Source of the DNA: Trichosphaerium sp. ATCC 40318
Lineage: Eukaryota; Discosea; Flabellinia; Trichosidae
DNA: 64,000 nucleotides
NCBI GenBank assembly: GCA_038496445.1
Contig: JALMLS010000516.1
Coordinates: 248,001 to 312,000, forward strand
Direction of reading: 5' to 3'
The translations under genes and the position numbers were made by a program. Below are positions 51,701 through 61,381 of the stretch, in pieces. Every line of letters starts with the position of its first letter. The stretch's first letter is position 1. A model generated the notes under the pieces. It was not told where the DNA came from, made no database searches, and was given only the letters and a program-made list of their open reading frames with translations.

Positions 51701-51913
51701 TCCGCTGACTTTTGTTTTTAGGAACGTATTCATAACCTTCGTATCGCTAGATCTCAAGGAAGAAGAATACCTTCAATGCCTCGTACTCCTCGTCGTGATC
51801 CTTCCACTTCTAGTCATCAATATAGTAATATCCCTAATGAATGGGGTCTTGCTGGTCAATTATTTGGTGATAGCAATGATGACAATAGCTTTGCCAAATA
51901 CAAGCACTTGTAA
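48789..51913 (+). CDS. Tudor-like and two-RRM nuclear protein
   Basis: It starts MESISKLQFIGMRVKIYWPA. The first 70 residues (VKIYWPAEGEAFFKGTIVAY ... LTVYDDGDTSYE) match the Tudor/Agenet-like pattern that often reads methylated tails in chromatin or RNA-processing factors. A long basic, Ser/Gln/Pro-rich linker follows (RREVTKRKQNFKKNSRPSKK; SWLVEDSPKQPSLVKLRKSL). RRM1 lies at about 50810-51080 (IIQVLNIPPNVTALDVELFF). RRM2 lies at about 51280-51570 (AFKVNVRNIATKTTRADLVD, RVAFVYFESEDHTI). The tail is Arg/Ser-rich and ends NDDNSFAKYKHL. Likely an RNA-binding factor in transcription or splicing; the function is not more specific than that. Confidence 0.65.
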
Positions 51914-52219
51914 CACTAATTTTTTTTGAAATTGTTTAAAATAGCCTTCTAATGTACCATACCTCTAACCCCTTTGTGAAAAAATAAACTCCCTACTACT
52001 AAAACTGACATGTGTAACTTATTGACTACTATTGGGACAATGCGCAAAGCTACCTTCTGGGCTAGAAATGGCCTCGGAAAAGCAATCAAAACATAAACTT
52101 AAAGACAAATATGGACTACTTTTAGCCTGTCTGGAGGATAGTCAAATCCAGGCTAAAAACACAATTGACAATTCTATACTTCTTGCCTATCATGAGAACG
52201 TATTATTAAAAGGCAACCT
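51914..52219. other. Short convergent intergenic region
   Basis: Nothing beyond 3' flanks. A 78-codon plus-strand open frame at 52032 overlaps the end of the minus-strand Cys-rich gene and has no recognisable pattern. Confidence 0.35.
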
Positions 52220-53074
52220 TTATTTCAAAATGACTATTGAAAGAAATATAGAAGCCATACCACAATGAGAATATAGATTATAAACAATCAAATTATCATC
52301 TTTAGGAAGCTTCAGAAAATCAATGACATTGTCAATCTCATCTTGTTCTGCAACTTCAACACTTGCAATATTAACATCACCGTCATAACTGATACTGTTT
52401 TTTTTAATAAAAGAAATACCAATCAAAGGTCGAGTTTCTGTTATGCACTCACAGCAGTACTGATTTCCTTGCCATTTAATACAAGCCTCTCCACCATTAC
52501 ATAGAATACAATTTAATACATGCCACTTGCTTTCAAGGTCGTCTCTTTGGTCATCATTGCTTTTTTCTTCCTCTTCTTCTTTGGCTTCTTCAAGACAGTC
52601 TTCACATATTCCTTCTTCGCTATCTTCACGTGTTCTAACATTATACTCACACGTGGTACACAACATGGTTTCTGGGTACTTAATATCATCAACGTTTACA
52701 TGTTTGAGGCGATAAAGCAAGGGATCTACAAGTAAACTCCAAATGTCATGTTTTAATCGCGAATCTCCAGTTTCAATGAAAAGAAGTTTGTTTTGAAGCA
52801 AATGAGATACTATTTCTTGCTTTAGCATAAAACTGTCAGAATATATCTCTAATAGCGCTATTGACTTTATAAACTCTTCTTTAGCTATAGGTATTGCGTC
52901 TATAGTCGAGAACATGTCCTTGGATGTTAATTTTAAGTAAATGACGCTCTTTGCTTTGACGTAGAGCGTATTTCTTACTATCTCGCCTAACATGTCTTTA
53001 GATAGAGATAATAGCTTGTTTCCTGTGTTAATAAACAAATCATGGCCTGCCATTGCCTTCTTTGTAATGCTCAT
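52220..53074 (-). CDS. Intronless Cys-rich (zinc-ribbon-like) protein
   Basis: One uninterrupted 284-codon exon, starting MSITKKAMAGHDLFINTGNK. The N-terminal half is helical (LSKDMLGEIVRNTLYVKAKS), possibly F-box-like. The middle has two Cys clusters, CTTCEYNVRTREDSEEGICE then DC, and CILCNGGEACIKWQGNQYCC then EC, separated by an acidic stretch. The spacing suggests one or two zinc-binding modules. I recognise no family. Being intronless makes it stand out from its neighbours. Confidence 0.55.
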   Translation of the reverse strand: MSITKKAMAGHDLFINTGNKLLSLSKDMLGEIVRNTLYVKAKSVIYLKLTSKDMFSTIDAIPIAKEEFIKSIALLEIYSDSFMLKQEIVSHLLQNKLLFIETGDSRLKHDIWSLLVDPLLYRLKHVNVDDIKYPETMLCTTCEYNVRTREDSEEGICEDCLEEAKEEEEEKSNDDQRDDLESKWHVLNCILCNGGEACIKWQGNQYCCECITETRPLIGISFIKKNSISYDGDVNIASVEVAEQDEIDNVIDFLKLPKDDNLIVYNLYSHCGMASIFLSIVILK

Positions 53075-53243
53075 GGCTGATCAACGAAAAAATAAAGAAA
53101 ACAAAATACACGTGCTTTGACCAAATGGGTTGTTTTTAGTACAAAATCTAAACGAATCTTTAACCAACTATTGCGTACAGTACAATACTCATTGTCATAA
53201 CGAGTCAAACTTATACTCATACAAGGTATTGTTTACTAAGTAT

Positions 53244-55258
53244 TCAGTTTACTCTTACATTGCGCGTTTCCGTATTTATGGCAGAACTACCAGCACGATG
53301 CAGTTTTGCTTGATAAAAGTATCCAGTACCACTTGTTGTACCGGACGGTACTCTAAAGCTAACAGACACAGTGCCTTGTGTATTTGCTGAAACAGATCGT
53401 CTAGGCGTTGACACTTGCCATTGATACCCTGGTGATCTGAAAAGAAGCACTTCTACCTCACTGCTCTGTGTTGCGCCATATGCAACATTAAAAGTATACG
53501 TTTGTCCCTTGTTGATTCTCATAGGTGGGTTTACAAGATTAACATTATTGGTAACTGGAGCTGAACATCCAGGAGCTTAAACAGAAGGGTAAGTTCAGGT
53601 TGTCAAGGGTTTTTTTTTAAATGTACCATATCTTGGTGGATTGTCATCAATCCATGGTACAAGAGGAGCTCCACCACAAGCCCCTTGTGCTCCGTTAGAG
53701 TTCTTTACAGTGTTGTATTTGTTTTGGTTCCAGGTTGAAGCATCAACTGCTCGTAGTGATGAGAATATCTGCCAAACGTCCCTTTGTATAAAAGTTAGAA
53801 GCGATCCTGTACAAAGATAACTGGACATACTTTCCCCAGTCGGTGTTGTCGTGAGTGCTGAAAGACGTTCCCCATTCTTGTTGAAATGCATGTGTAAAAG
53901 ATCCTCCTGGACCGTCTTGCGTACACAATGCATTAGCACTCCAATTAGTATCATCAACGATGTAAGCGCCATAGTGCTTGAGAGTCCATGCTAACATTCT
54001 TTGGAAAACCGAAAAAAGTCAGAAAGTACAGAAAAAAGAAGGAAACACTTCATGACTACTTACTTTCCTGGTTGGGTCCTATAATTTTGGTTATTGAGGT
54101 TCATCCACTTTGGGAGAGCAAGTAGAGATCCCATTAGAACATGTGGGCTTGATCCTCCATAAACTGATGGAGCATAAGAATCGGCTCTGTAAGCAGGCCT
54201 TGGAAAAAGAAGTGAGAATTACATTTGATACAATTAAATACTCCTACCAAGTGTATGAGTTCGTCCCTCTATTATATATAGCTTCAGCGGCATGCAAGTT
54301 AATCTTTAAAGCATGTCGAGGAGCTCCATCTTGACAACTCAACTCGCCAACTCTTAGAGTACCTGCAAGCCAAAAATTTAGTAACAGGGATATGGTACTT
54401 CGTACATACCTCCGATAGCTGATAAGCCTGAACCACCGTGAGCTCCAGGTCTTCCTTCTCCGTATAGATTCACATTTGGAAACTAGCGTATGGGTATTAG
54501 GTACGATATTGATTGCTGTCGACTTACTGTGTACTTTGCGGTTGGTTCACTGTTGGCTGTACATTTCGCAAAAGGTTGAACTTGTACAATAGTTTGACCA
54601 TCTCTAAGAAGGAAAGCAGCACCTGAGTTGGGCGTATAGCCTTGTCTTGCTGGTCCAGTAAAGTAGCTATTTGGTATTGGTATATTCGTCTTTATACTAC
54701 CTCCATGGACGTCGCATCTTGACCGACCAGACCAACCATCTTAAACAAACAGCTCAATTTAATAGAAAAAACAGGTCACAAACCGGCTACCAGGTTTTTT
54801 CGAAACGTAATAGTCACGTGCGCAAAAGTTAAAAAAGCGTAAATCACAAAATGTTACGTAGTGAAAATACAGCGAACTGCAGTTCGTGAATACACAAACA
54901 AGAGCGTGTTTTACGTACCGTTGTTGAGTTTAATATCTCGAAGCGGTGCGTTTTTATTCGTAAAAATCAAATCCTCATCGCTAGTCATTACTCTCTGGCG
55001 TGGCTTTGGGAGGTTTATGGATCGATAAGTACAATACGCTAGTTTCTATAAGTCGAAGAAGGAAAAAGCGAAAAACAGAATAAAAACTGCGAAAAGCGAA
55101 ATCTGCGAACAAACTTCTTGTCCTTCATACGTACACCCAATAGGTAGATTCCAAATGGAATTATCGGCAAAAGGTTGCTTCAAAAAATTACGTCCTGACG
55201 CATCTGGGAGTATTGCGAAAATGATGAAACATGTTACGAGCAACGCTTGTATTGACAT
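53244..55258 (-). CDS. Secreted bacterial-type polysaccharide-related protein with C-terminal beta domain
   Basis: The signal peptide is MSIQALLVTCFIIFAILPDA. The mature start, PFADNSIWNLPIGCTYEGQE, matches a motif seen at the start of many bacterial secreted proteins (actinomycete hypotheticals). Conserved stretches follow: LRDGQTIVQVQPFAKCTANS, NLYGEGRPGAHGGSGLSAIG, HALKINLHAAEAIYNR, HVLMGSLLALPKWMNL and GKMLAWTLKHYGAYIVDDTN. The last 110 residues (MRINKGQTYTFNVAYGATQS ... GTVSVSFRVPSGTTSGTGYF) form a beta-sandwich like Kre9/KNH or other wall-glycan-binding modules. The enzymatic activity of this family is not known to me. A secreted role on polysaccharide is inferred. Several short introns. 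It shares an upstream region with the F-box/LRR gene. Confidence 0.6.
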
Positions 55259-55629
55259 AGTTATTTTTGTCAACTGCGCTAGTGAGCGTTTTACGATTAA
55301 GTCAATCCACGTGCTTTTTTGATGTTGGTAAAAATTATGCCGAAATGCAGTAATAAAGCGCTGTAGTAATGGGCACAACCAGTAGAGAAGACAAACCAGT
55401 GTTTTAAACGCCCGCTTGTTGAGTAAAGAGTTTAAACTGATTTTGGGTAGCAAAAACCAGATTGTGTTTTGCCCAAAAGTCCAGCGCTTTTTGTACCCCA
55501 CTTTGCCTACAATACCCCACGTGAACTACAAAGCGTCTAGCTATGTTACAAAAGAGATTAAATGCCAAAAATAAAAGGTATGTGCATACTAGCGTATAAA
55601 ACCTATCGTCTAAGTGCAAAAACAGCTTT
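55259..55629. promoter_or_regulatory. Divergent promoter region with two CACGTG sites
   Basis: About 370 bp between the divergent secreted-protein and F-box/LRR start codons. CACGTG palindromes lie at about 55309 and 55519, each about 50-110 bp from one start codon. Binding of a bHLH-type factor is possible, but the hexamer is common throughout the window. Confidence 0.35.
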
Positions 55630-56637
55630 TTGGACCTTCCCACAGAGATTTTAGCTCATATCTTACGTCAAACAACGAAATCACGATTCGCAGCATGTCA
55701 AACGTGTCATCACCTTGCTTCTATTGTTCACGACATTGTCGGATACTATGAGGTTTATATTTCAAATATGTGGCAAGCTACAGCAATTCTAAGACATCCA
55801 AGTACCCTCCTACATACCAAAATCATTCTTAGTGCTAATCAGACACGTGATGCTATTGTCACAGCTTTTGCTGGTGTCCATCGTATTTATCTTGCGTATT
55901 GTGCATTCATAACAGATGAAGGGATAACAGCACTTGCTGGAGTGTATGATATTGATCTCAGTTTTACACACGTATCAGACCAAGGGCTAAAAGCACTTGC
56001 TGGTGTACATCAAATTAATATCTCTTCTACACGTGTAACGGATGAAGGGTTAAAAGCACTTGCTGGTGTACATCATATTAATCTCTCTGGTACATGTGTA
56101 ACAGATGAAGGGATAAGAGCACTCTCTGGTGTACATCATATTAACCTTACACGTTGTAGATGTATAACAGATGAAGGGATAAAAGCTCTTTCTGGTGTTC
56201 AGCACATTAATCTCAATAAAACATGTGTAACAGATGAAGGGGTAAAAGCACTTGCAGGTGTCCATCAAATTAATCTCTCTTGTACACGTGTAACAGATGA
56301 AGGGTTAAAAGCACTCTCAGGTGTACATCATATTGACCTTGCATATTGTAAACGCATAACAGATGAAGGGTTAAGAGCACTCTCTGGTGTCCATCATATT
56401 AATCTCACACATTGTAAACGCATAACAGATGAAGGTTTAAAGGCTCTTTCTGGTGCTTATGACATTAATCTCACTTGTACATGCATAACAGATGAAGGGT
56501 TAAAAGCACTTTCAAACGTTCATACTATCCATCTTTATGGTTGCACTGGAGTTACATATGAAGGACTAAAGGCTCTAACTAGTGTACAAGAAATTAATGC
56601 TTATAGCAATCTGCTACAAGGTTTGCGTAAAAAATAA
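55630..56637 (+). CDS. F-box/LRR protein of giant-virus type, intronless
   Basis: A single 335-codon exon. The F-box is MDLPTEILAHILRQTTKSRF. From about residue 80 there are roughly ten repeats of about 24 residues on the pattern ITDEGLKALSGVHHINLTHC. The GVHxINL and TDEGLKAL halves alternate, with an occasional extra Cys pair (C-x-C/R). DNA-level similarity between units is high, so expansion is recent or being homogenised. LRR proteins with V-H-x-L/I-D/N-L repeats after an F-box are typical of Pithovirus- and Marseillevirus-type genomes and are also seen in amoebae. SCF adaptor function is inferred. The stop codon lies about 270 bp from the 3' end of RdRP copy 2. Confidence 0.8.
   Translation: MDLPTEILAHILRQTTKSRFAACQTCHHLASIVHDIVGYYEVYISNMWQATAILRHPSTLLHTKIILSANQTRDAIVTAFAGVHRIYLAYCAFITDEGITALAGVYDIDLSFTHVSDQGLKALAGVHQINISSTRVTDEGLKALAGVHHINLSGTCVTDEGIRALSGVHHINLTRCRCITDEGIKALSGVQHINLNKTCVTDEGVKALAGVHQINLSCTRVTDEGLKALSGVHHIDLAYCKRITDEGLRALSGVHHINLTHCKRITDEGLKALSGAYDINLTCTCITDEGLKALSNVHTIHLYGCTGVTYEGLKALTSVQEINAYSNLLQGLRKK
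55915..56585 (+). repeat. Tandem LRR-coding repeats (about 69-75 bp units)
   Basis: About ten tandem units, each with the core ACAGATGAAGGGNTAA(A/G) followed by GCACT(T/C)NCTGGTGT. The strong nucleotide similarity invites unequal exchange or copy-number variation. Confidence 0.75.
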
Positions 56638-57264
56638 ATTGTTTGTAATAGGATAAAACTAGAGGTGCCTTCTTAATTGTCCGGCCAAAGTTATTTTAAA
56701 ATATTGTACTTGCAACACTTTATCAGCTAAAGAATTGCATTTAAAGCCACCCTTCAATTTATAGCTGAGTGTAATTACAATCATTGTAAGCCTGAGCCTG
56801 TTGTTATATTAAACTCTTTCTGTAGTTGACAAATTGCATGAACACTTGTAGTTGTTTTCAGTTTTATTTAAATTTACATCTGTTTGAGAATATATTGGGA
56901 TTGAATGTTTTATAAACCAGTACGTATGAGTTTACCAAGGTTGACAAACTCAATTGGCTTTGATTTCTTCTTTATCAGACACATGACACGACCACATACA
57001 ACCCATGGAAAACTCAACACTGAAGTGCTCTTGCGATTATGAAGCTCACATTCACGGTATGCTGCATTGTAGAATGCGATAGCTCTATCCGATATCTTGA
57101 TAGTGTAACATGTCAGTTATATTGTACTCTTATTAACAGATGTGTGTTGGTACCGCTGATGCTATGGTTCGAATATCTTGTTCTCCCAAATCAGGGGCAG
57201 AGAGGTGTTCCCGAAATGGTTTCCAAAACTGCTTTTGTGCTGCTTTCTTTATGTAATAAAATCT

Positions 57265-57287
57265 CTAACGTTTGATACAAACGTTAG
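57265..57287. repeat. Perfect 10-bp inverted repeat in an RdRP copy 2 intron
   Basis: CTAACGTTTG-ATA-CAAACGTTAG, a perfect stem with a 3-nt loop, in intron-like sequence not shared with copy 1. Could be a footprint or chance; no function assigned. Confidence 0.6.
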
Positions 57288-59092
57288 TATGAAATAAACA
57301 AATCGAATCTTATCTGTGTACCTTTACAACATGAGCACGCACGGACCAAAAGTTGTGTTTCAGAGGTGTATAGGCACCATGAGCATGTATGATATCACCA
57401 ACAATAATCTCTGCTTCATGTCGAATACCAAACTGCTTCATCATCCTTCTTATTTCTTGTAAATACCCTCTGAATGCTATTTGCGATGCTTCCGCCAGGG
57501 AAGGATCTATGTTGCCTTATGTACAGGTTTAGGAATAATCCTTAAAGCCATAATGGCTAGTACATACCGTTGAAGTCAGGGTCAAAACAATCAGCAACTT
57601 GCTTCTTTGTGTATTGTCTTGGGAGATCATACTTTTTCGCCTTTACTTGGTCATACAACTTACCTAGTACCTTTGTACTATCATAGTTTATTTTATCTTG
57701 CTTAGGCATGAAATGTGGATATTTTTCAGGTCGCAATTCAAAAGGCATTTTAGCTGGTATGCCGGTTTTTGGAAAGTCAACTGCGTCCGAGTGAAGCTTT
57801 GCAAGGCGAATACATGACTCATGATCCATTCCAAGCAAATCAGAGCGAGCAAGCTTAATAGACCTATTAATAAAGATGGCTTTCCACTGTGAAAACGCAC
57901 GTGCGCATTCGCAATGACACCCAAGTTTTCGTTCATTGCAAAATCAACAAAGAAGTCACAAATTCTATCAAATGAAACATATTCAGGTGCTGGTTTAGTG
58001 CTTTGATATGAGAATGCTTCAGGGTTTGGTGATCTAAACAACATTGGTAATTTGTAGTCCATTTGTAACTTTCAGTACGTTGGTACAAGGTTGGATCCGA
58101 AATAACAAGACATATCTCTACTGCATCCAAATAGAACGTGATACATATCACCATCAAGATCCGATCCTACAACATTTGAATGGAAGTTTTGAAGACTCAA
58201 TTAAGCGTACCACTACATTCACTTGGATGTGGACGCTTTCCTACAAACACTGTAAAATGTAAGCAATCAGTTTACTACTATACCTTTTGATGGGAAGACA
58301 ATACAATCTCTGTAGTGATCTAGTGCTTCAACTTTACCAATAGCAGTCAGTACTCTCATGTCACCAGGAGCCAGTGCTGGGTTTTTAGCAACAGCAATAT
58401 TTCCAGTGATGGCAACATACGATGGAACATCTGCATGTATATCTTTTGTAACATTTATGTACACTTGTCCATAGTCAAGAGTTCCAGTCTCGTCCATGAT
58501 ACCCATTAATAGGCGGCCTTCACTTGGCTGTATTGGAAGTCTAAGGCAAAATCAGTTTAGTACATTAAACATTACGTATACATACCTCGCCTTCTTCTTG
58601 AGGTCTCTGAGGAGCCTGTATCTCAATACTTTTAGTGTTGCATTCAAGAAAGCATCATTCACATCAAAGCCAGCCTCGAATGCTCTCTTACATATGAGAT
58701 ATTGTGTATTTTGTCCATTTAGAAGAGTGATTGCTTGCTCTCTGTCAACTAGAATACTATCCAAACTGTCAAGCAGTGACTGTTGTCTTTCGAGCAACAC
58801 CTAGAACATTGTCATCAACATTAGTTTAAGTGTTGTTCAGTGTTACCTCATCTTTAATTTCTCGAAAACTGAGTAAGTTTATGAGTTGTCTGTTGAGGTA
58901 CATCACATTAGGTTTTGTGTGGCTGCATACTTCAAAATGTCTGTTTTCACATTCAAACTTGTTCATGCTTGGTCTGATGGCGATTTCACAGTCTTTCATT
59001 TTAGGATCTAATGACACAACCCCTTTACAACCACCAAAGCGTATCTAGAATATCAAGTAAATTATGGTTAACATTGCTGTGGGTAATACCTG

Positions 59093-59109
59093 AAAAGCGG
59101 AAGGTACAT
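59093..59109. repeat. Target-site duplication, left copy
   Basis: AAAAGCGGAAGGTACAT. An identical 17-mer is at 59982-59998. RdRP copy 1 carries it once, on the opposite strand at about 38553-38569, as the empty site. Confidence 0.9.
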
Positions 59110-59981
59110 TTTTTTTTTTTAGAACAAGAGGCAGCGCGCTAGCGCCTACTTTATTACATATAGGGGGTTTACATGGAAGACGACTTACAGATTAACATGC
59201 GTGTACAGAAAGTTACAGGAGGACATCATGTCATGGAACAGAACCAATCGTACAGATGAAAATAAAACAATTTCTATTCTTTTGCACATTTTTTTTTTTA
59301 ACCAACCTTGTCGTCCGGCATATGCGTATGTTCTATTAATGGTCAGCAATTTGATTATGGTTCTGAGGTTAACGTTTTCATGGACAATTTGTTGCTATCC
59401 GTTTGATTACTGTATTGCTCAGGTGCATATAGAAATGGTCCAGCCCAGCTAAAAAAGAAATGTTCCTCATAGCAAAGCTATCTACACTTGTGGAAACATA
59501 TTCATTGCGCACGTGATTATACGAAAAGGAAAAAAAAAAAAAAAAAAAAAATTATTTCAAAAATCTGACCTTGCTATCTTCATTGACATCTAGTTTCATT
59601 ACCTGCTAATAATGTTTGAGTTACAAGCATGTTCAGTGGCCGTAAATGTAGAAATAGTGAGGTGTTCCTTTAGGAAGTTAGTTTATTGCTAAAAAGCGGT
59701 GAGAAAGGTAAAATCGAGTTAGTGTAGTTGATTTTAGCGTGTAAAAGCAGAATAGAGAATTAAATCAGATTACCAATGAAATACAAAAGAAAGGCCAGCA
59801 GTGTGACTAAAAGTACTTTAGCATGTCAAACAGAGCTATAGCATTAAACTGTGTGCGCAGGAGTGCTTTGGGCCCGTCATGGGCGTAAAGGGCTCTGGAG
59901 AGTGTAGAGATAACCTAAAGGTGTAAAATAAAAGATATGCTGAAGAGAAGCTGCATTCACCGCACAGTTAAGCCGGCCTCC
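59110..59981 (-). mobile_element. 872-bp poly(A) retroposon inserted in RdRP copy 2
   Basis: The insert is flanked by a perfect 17-bp duplication. On the minus strand it ends in a run of 11 A (plus-strand T at 59110-59120). These features fit target-primed insertion by a LINE-type machinery. Near the tail is a GC-rich palindrome (GGCGCTAGCGCG). A separate run of about 22 A lies on the plus strand near 59530. I see no open frame with reverse-transcriptase motifs, so it is a non-autonomous element, a 5'-truncated LINE or a retroposed transcript. Orientation is minus, the same as the host gene. Confidence 0.85.
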
Positions 59982-59998
59982 AAAAGCGGAAGGTACAT
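59982..59998. repeat. Target-site duplication, right copy
   Basis: Second copy of AAAAGCGGAAGGTACAT, directly after the 872-bp insert. Confidence 0.9.
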
Positions 59999-61061
59999 GG
60001 CCTTCTCTGACATTTAGTTTGGCAGCCACTTTCTCAGCTGTTTTCATACTTATTTTACCTTTACAACAGTTGGTTAAGTAATTTTTGGTAAAAGATTTTT
60101 ACGCACCTATGCCATCAGAGAATACATATTCTGCTACTAGTTCTTCCAGTTTACCTGCAAAAACCTTCCGTCGGAATTCAGAAGGAGACATGGGCACTCG
60201 CTCAACTATTGTAATATCGTCAATGTACTTGACACCATCTTCAGATAGAACAATAGTATCATTGGTTCCTGAAAAGCACTGACCCATCCTAATATATTTC
60301 AAAAAAGAGGATAAGATGTGGTAGATGATTGAAACCTGTTTTTTGAAGAAGTAACGTTACACGTGATGTTCTTACCTTGCAGCATATTTTCCTACGATTT
60401 TAATATTCTCGAAATTACCCATTGCCTTTCTTATTTTGGCGGATGTTAATCCTCCAGTTGGTGCAAACATCCATAACGAACTTTCTCGAAGTTGCGAAGA
60501 AGAAAACGCTAAAAAGTCATAGTGTCTTCCACAAATATCCATCCCTGTTACGTGTTACTTGATGTCCTGGTACTTGTACTAGCACAAACCTTGTTTAAGG
60601 CATTCGCGAAAAGTAACGTCCATCTCATTATTATCTAATAAGGGTAAGCGTAAGTAATTAGGCTGTTTTCCGTACTGAGATCACGAGGATTTAGCTTGCC
60701 AAAATCATCTAAACACAGTAAGATAGGACAATTAACAACTATATACCATCAGCAAATGATACCCGAAGAAAGTAGTCTTCATGTTCTTTATATTGTCTCA
60801 ATATCCTATTTGACTGCTCCCACACTGGACCAACAAGATACGTTTTGAAGTGAGTAACAATCACTCTATAAAATACTAAATAAGTCTCAACATTTTTTTG
60901 TTCACTTATTTACCTGAATGTCAAGCACATATTAGGAACTTCTTCAGGAAACGGCTCAAACTCTTCCATCAACCATAAATCAAGCTCGTTTGTTGGATCA
61001 CTGTAACAACCTTCTTCCCGCCACATTTCCTCCAAAGCATTTAGCACGTGCTTTTCGTTAC

Positions 61062-61138
61062 TGTCGCGTACTAACCACTACGCTATACAAAACGTATTAA
61101 CACACTCACTCTGGAGTATGGTGGAACCTTATACGACA
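61062..61138 (-). repeat. 77-bp LTR (3' LTR in element sense)
   Basis: Identical over all 77 bases to 61305-61381, with inverted terminal pentamers TGTCG/CGACA. Confidence 0.9.
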
Positions 61139-61273
61139 TACTCCCCTCCTTAAACAAGAGGTCGCCCTCGACCGTTCCGTGCCGGGGTCTCTTTGCTAAG
61201 TCAGGGAGAAGGTATTACCGCACAGTACAATCGTGCACACACCCGTAGGTATAATTCAAATCGGGCCGATCCG

Positions 61274-61328
61274 GGGATCGAACCCACAGCATCGTGTCGC
61301 CATATGTCGCGTACTAACCACTACGCTA
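61274..61328 (-). promoter_or_regulatory. tRNA-like A and B boxes spanning the LTR/interior junction
   Basis: In minus-strand sense TAGCGTAGTGG (61318-61328) fits the pol III A box and GGTTCGATCCC (61274-61284) fits the B box, about 44 nt apart start to start, as in tRNA genes. The D-arm stem GCGT/ACGC is perfect. The anticodon arm does not pair, so this is tRNA-like rather than a tRNA gene. Confidence 0.55.
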
Positions 61329-61381
61329 TACAAAACGTATTAACACACTCACTCTGGAGTATGGTGGAACCTTATACGACA
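61305..61381 (-). repeat. 77-bp LTR (5' LTR in element sense)
   Basis: Second identical terminal repeat of the TRIM-like element; carries the A-box-like sequence near its 3' end. Confidence 0.9.

Noticed and set aside
56050-56268. Minus-strand Cys/Tyr-rich open frame opposite the LRR gene
   Set aside because: It is the complement of the LRR repeat units; its periodicity comes from the coding strand.
61271-61330. A tRNA gene on the minus strand
   Set aside because: A and B boxes and the D arm fit, but there is no anticodon stem or acceptor stem, and the sequence spans the LTR/interior junction of a repeat element.
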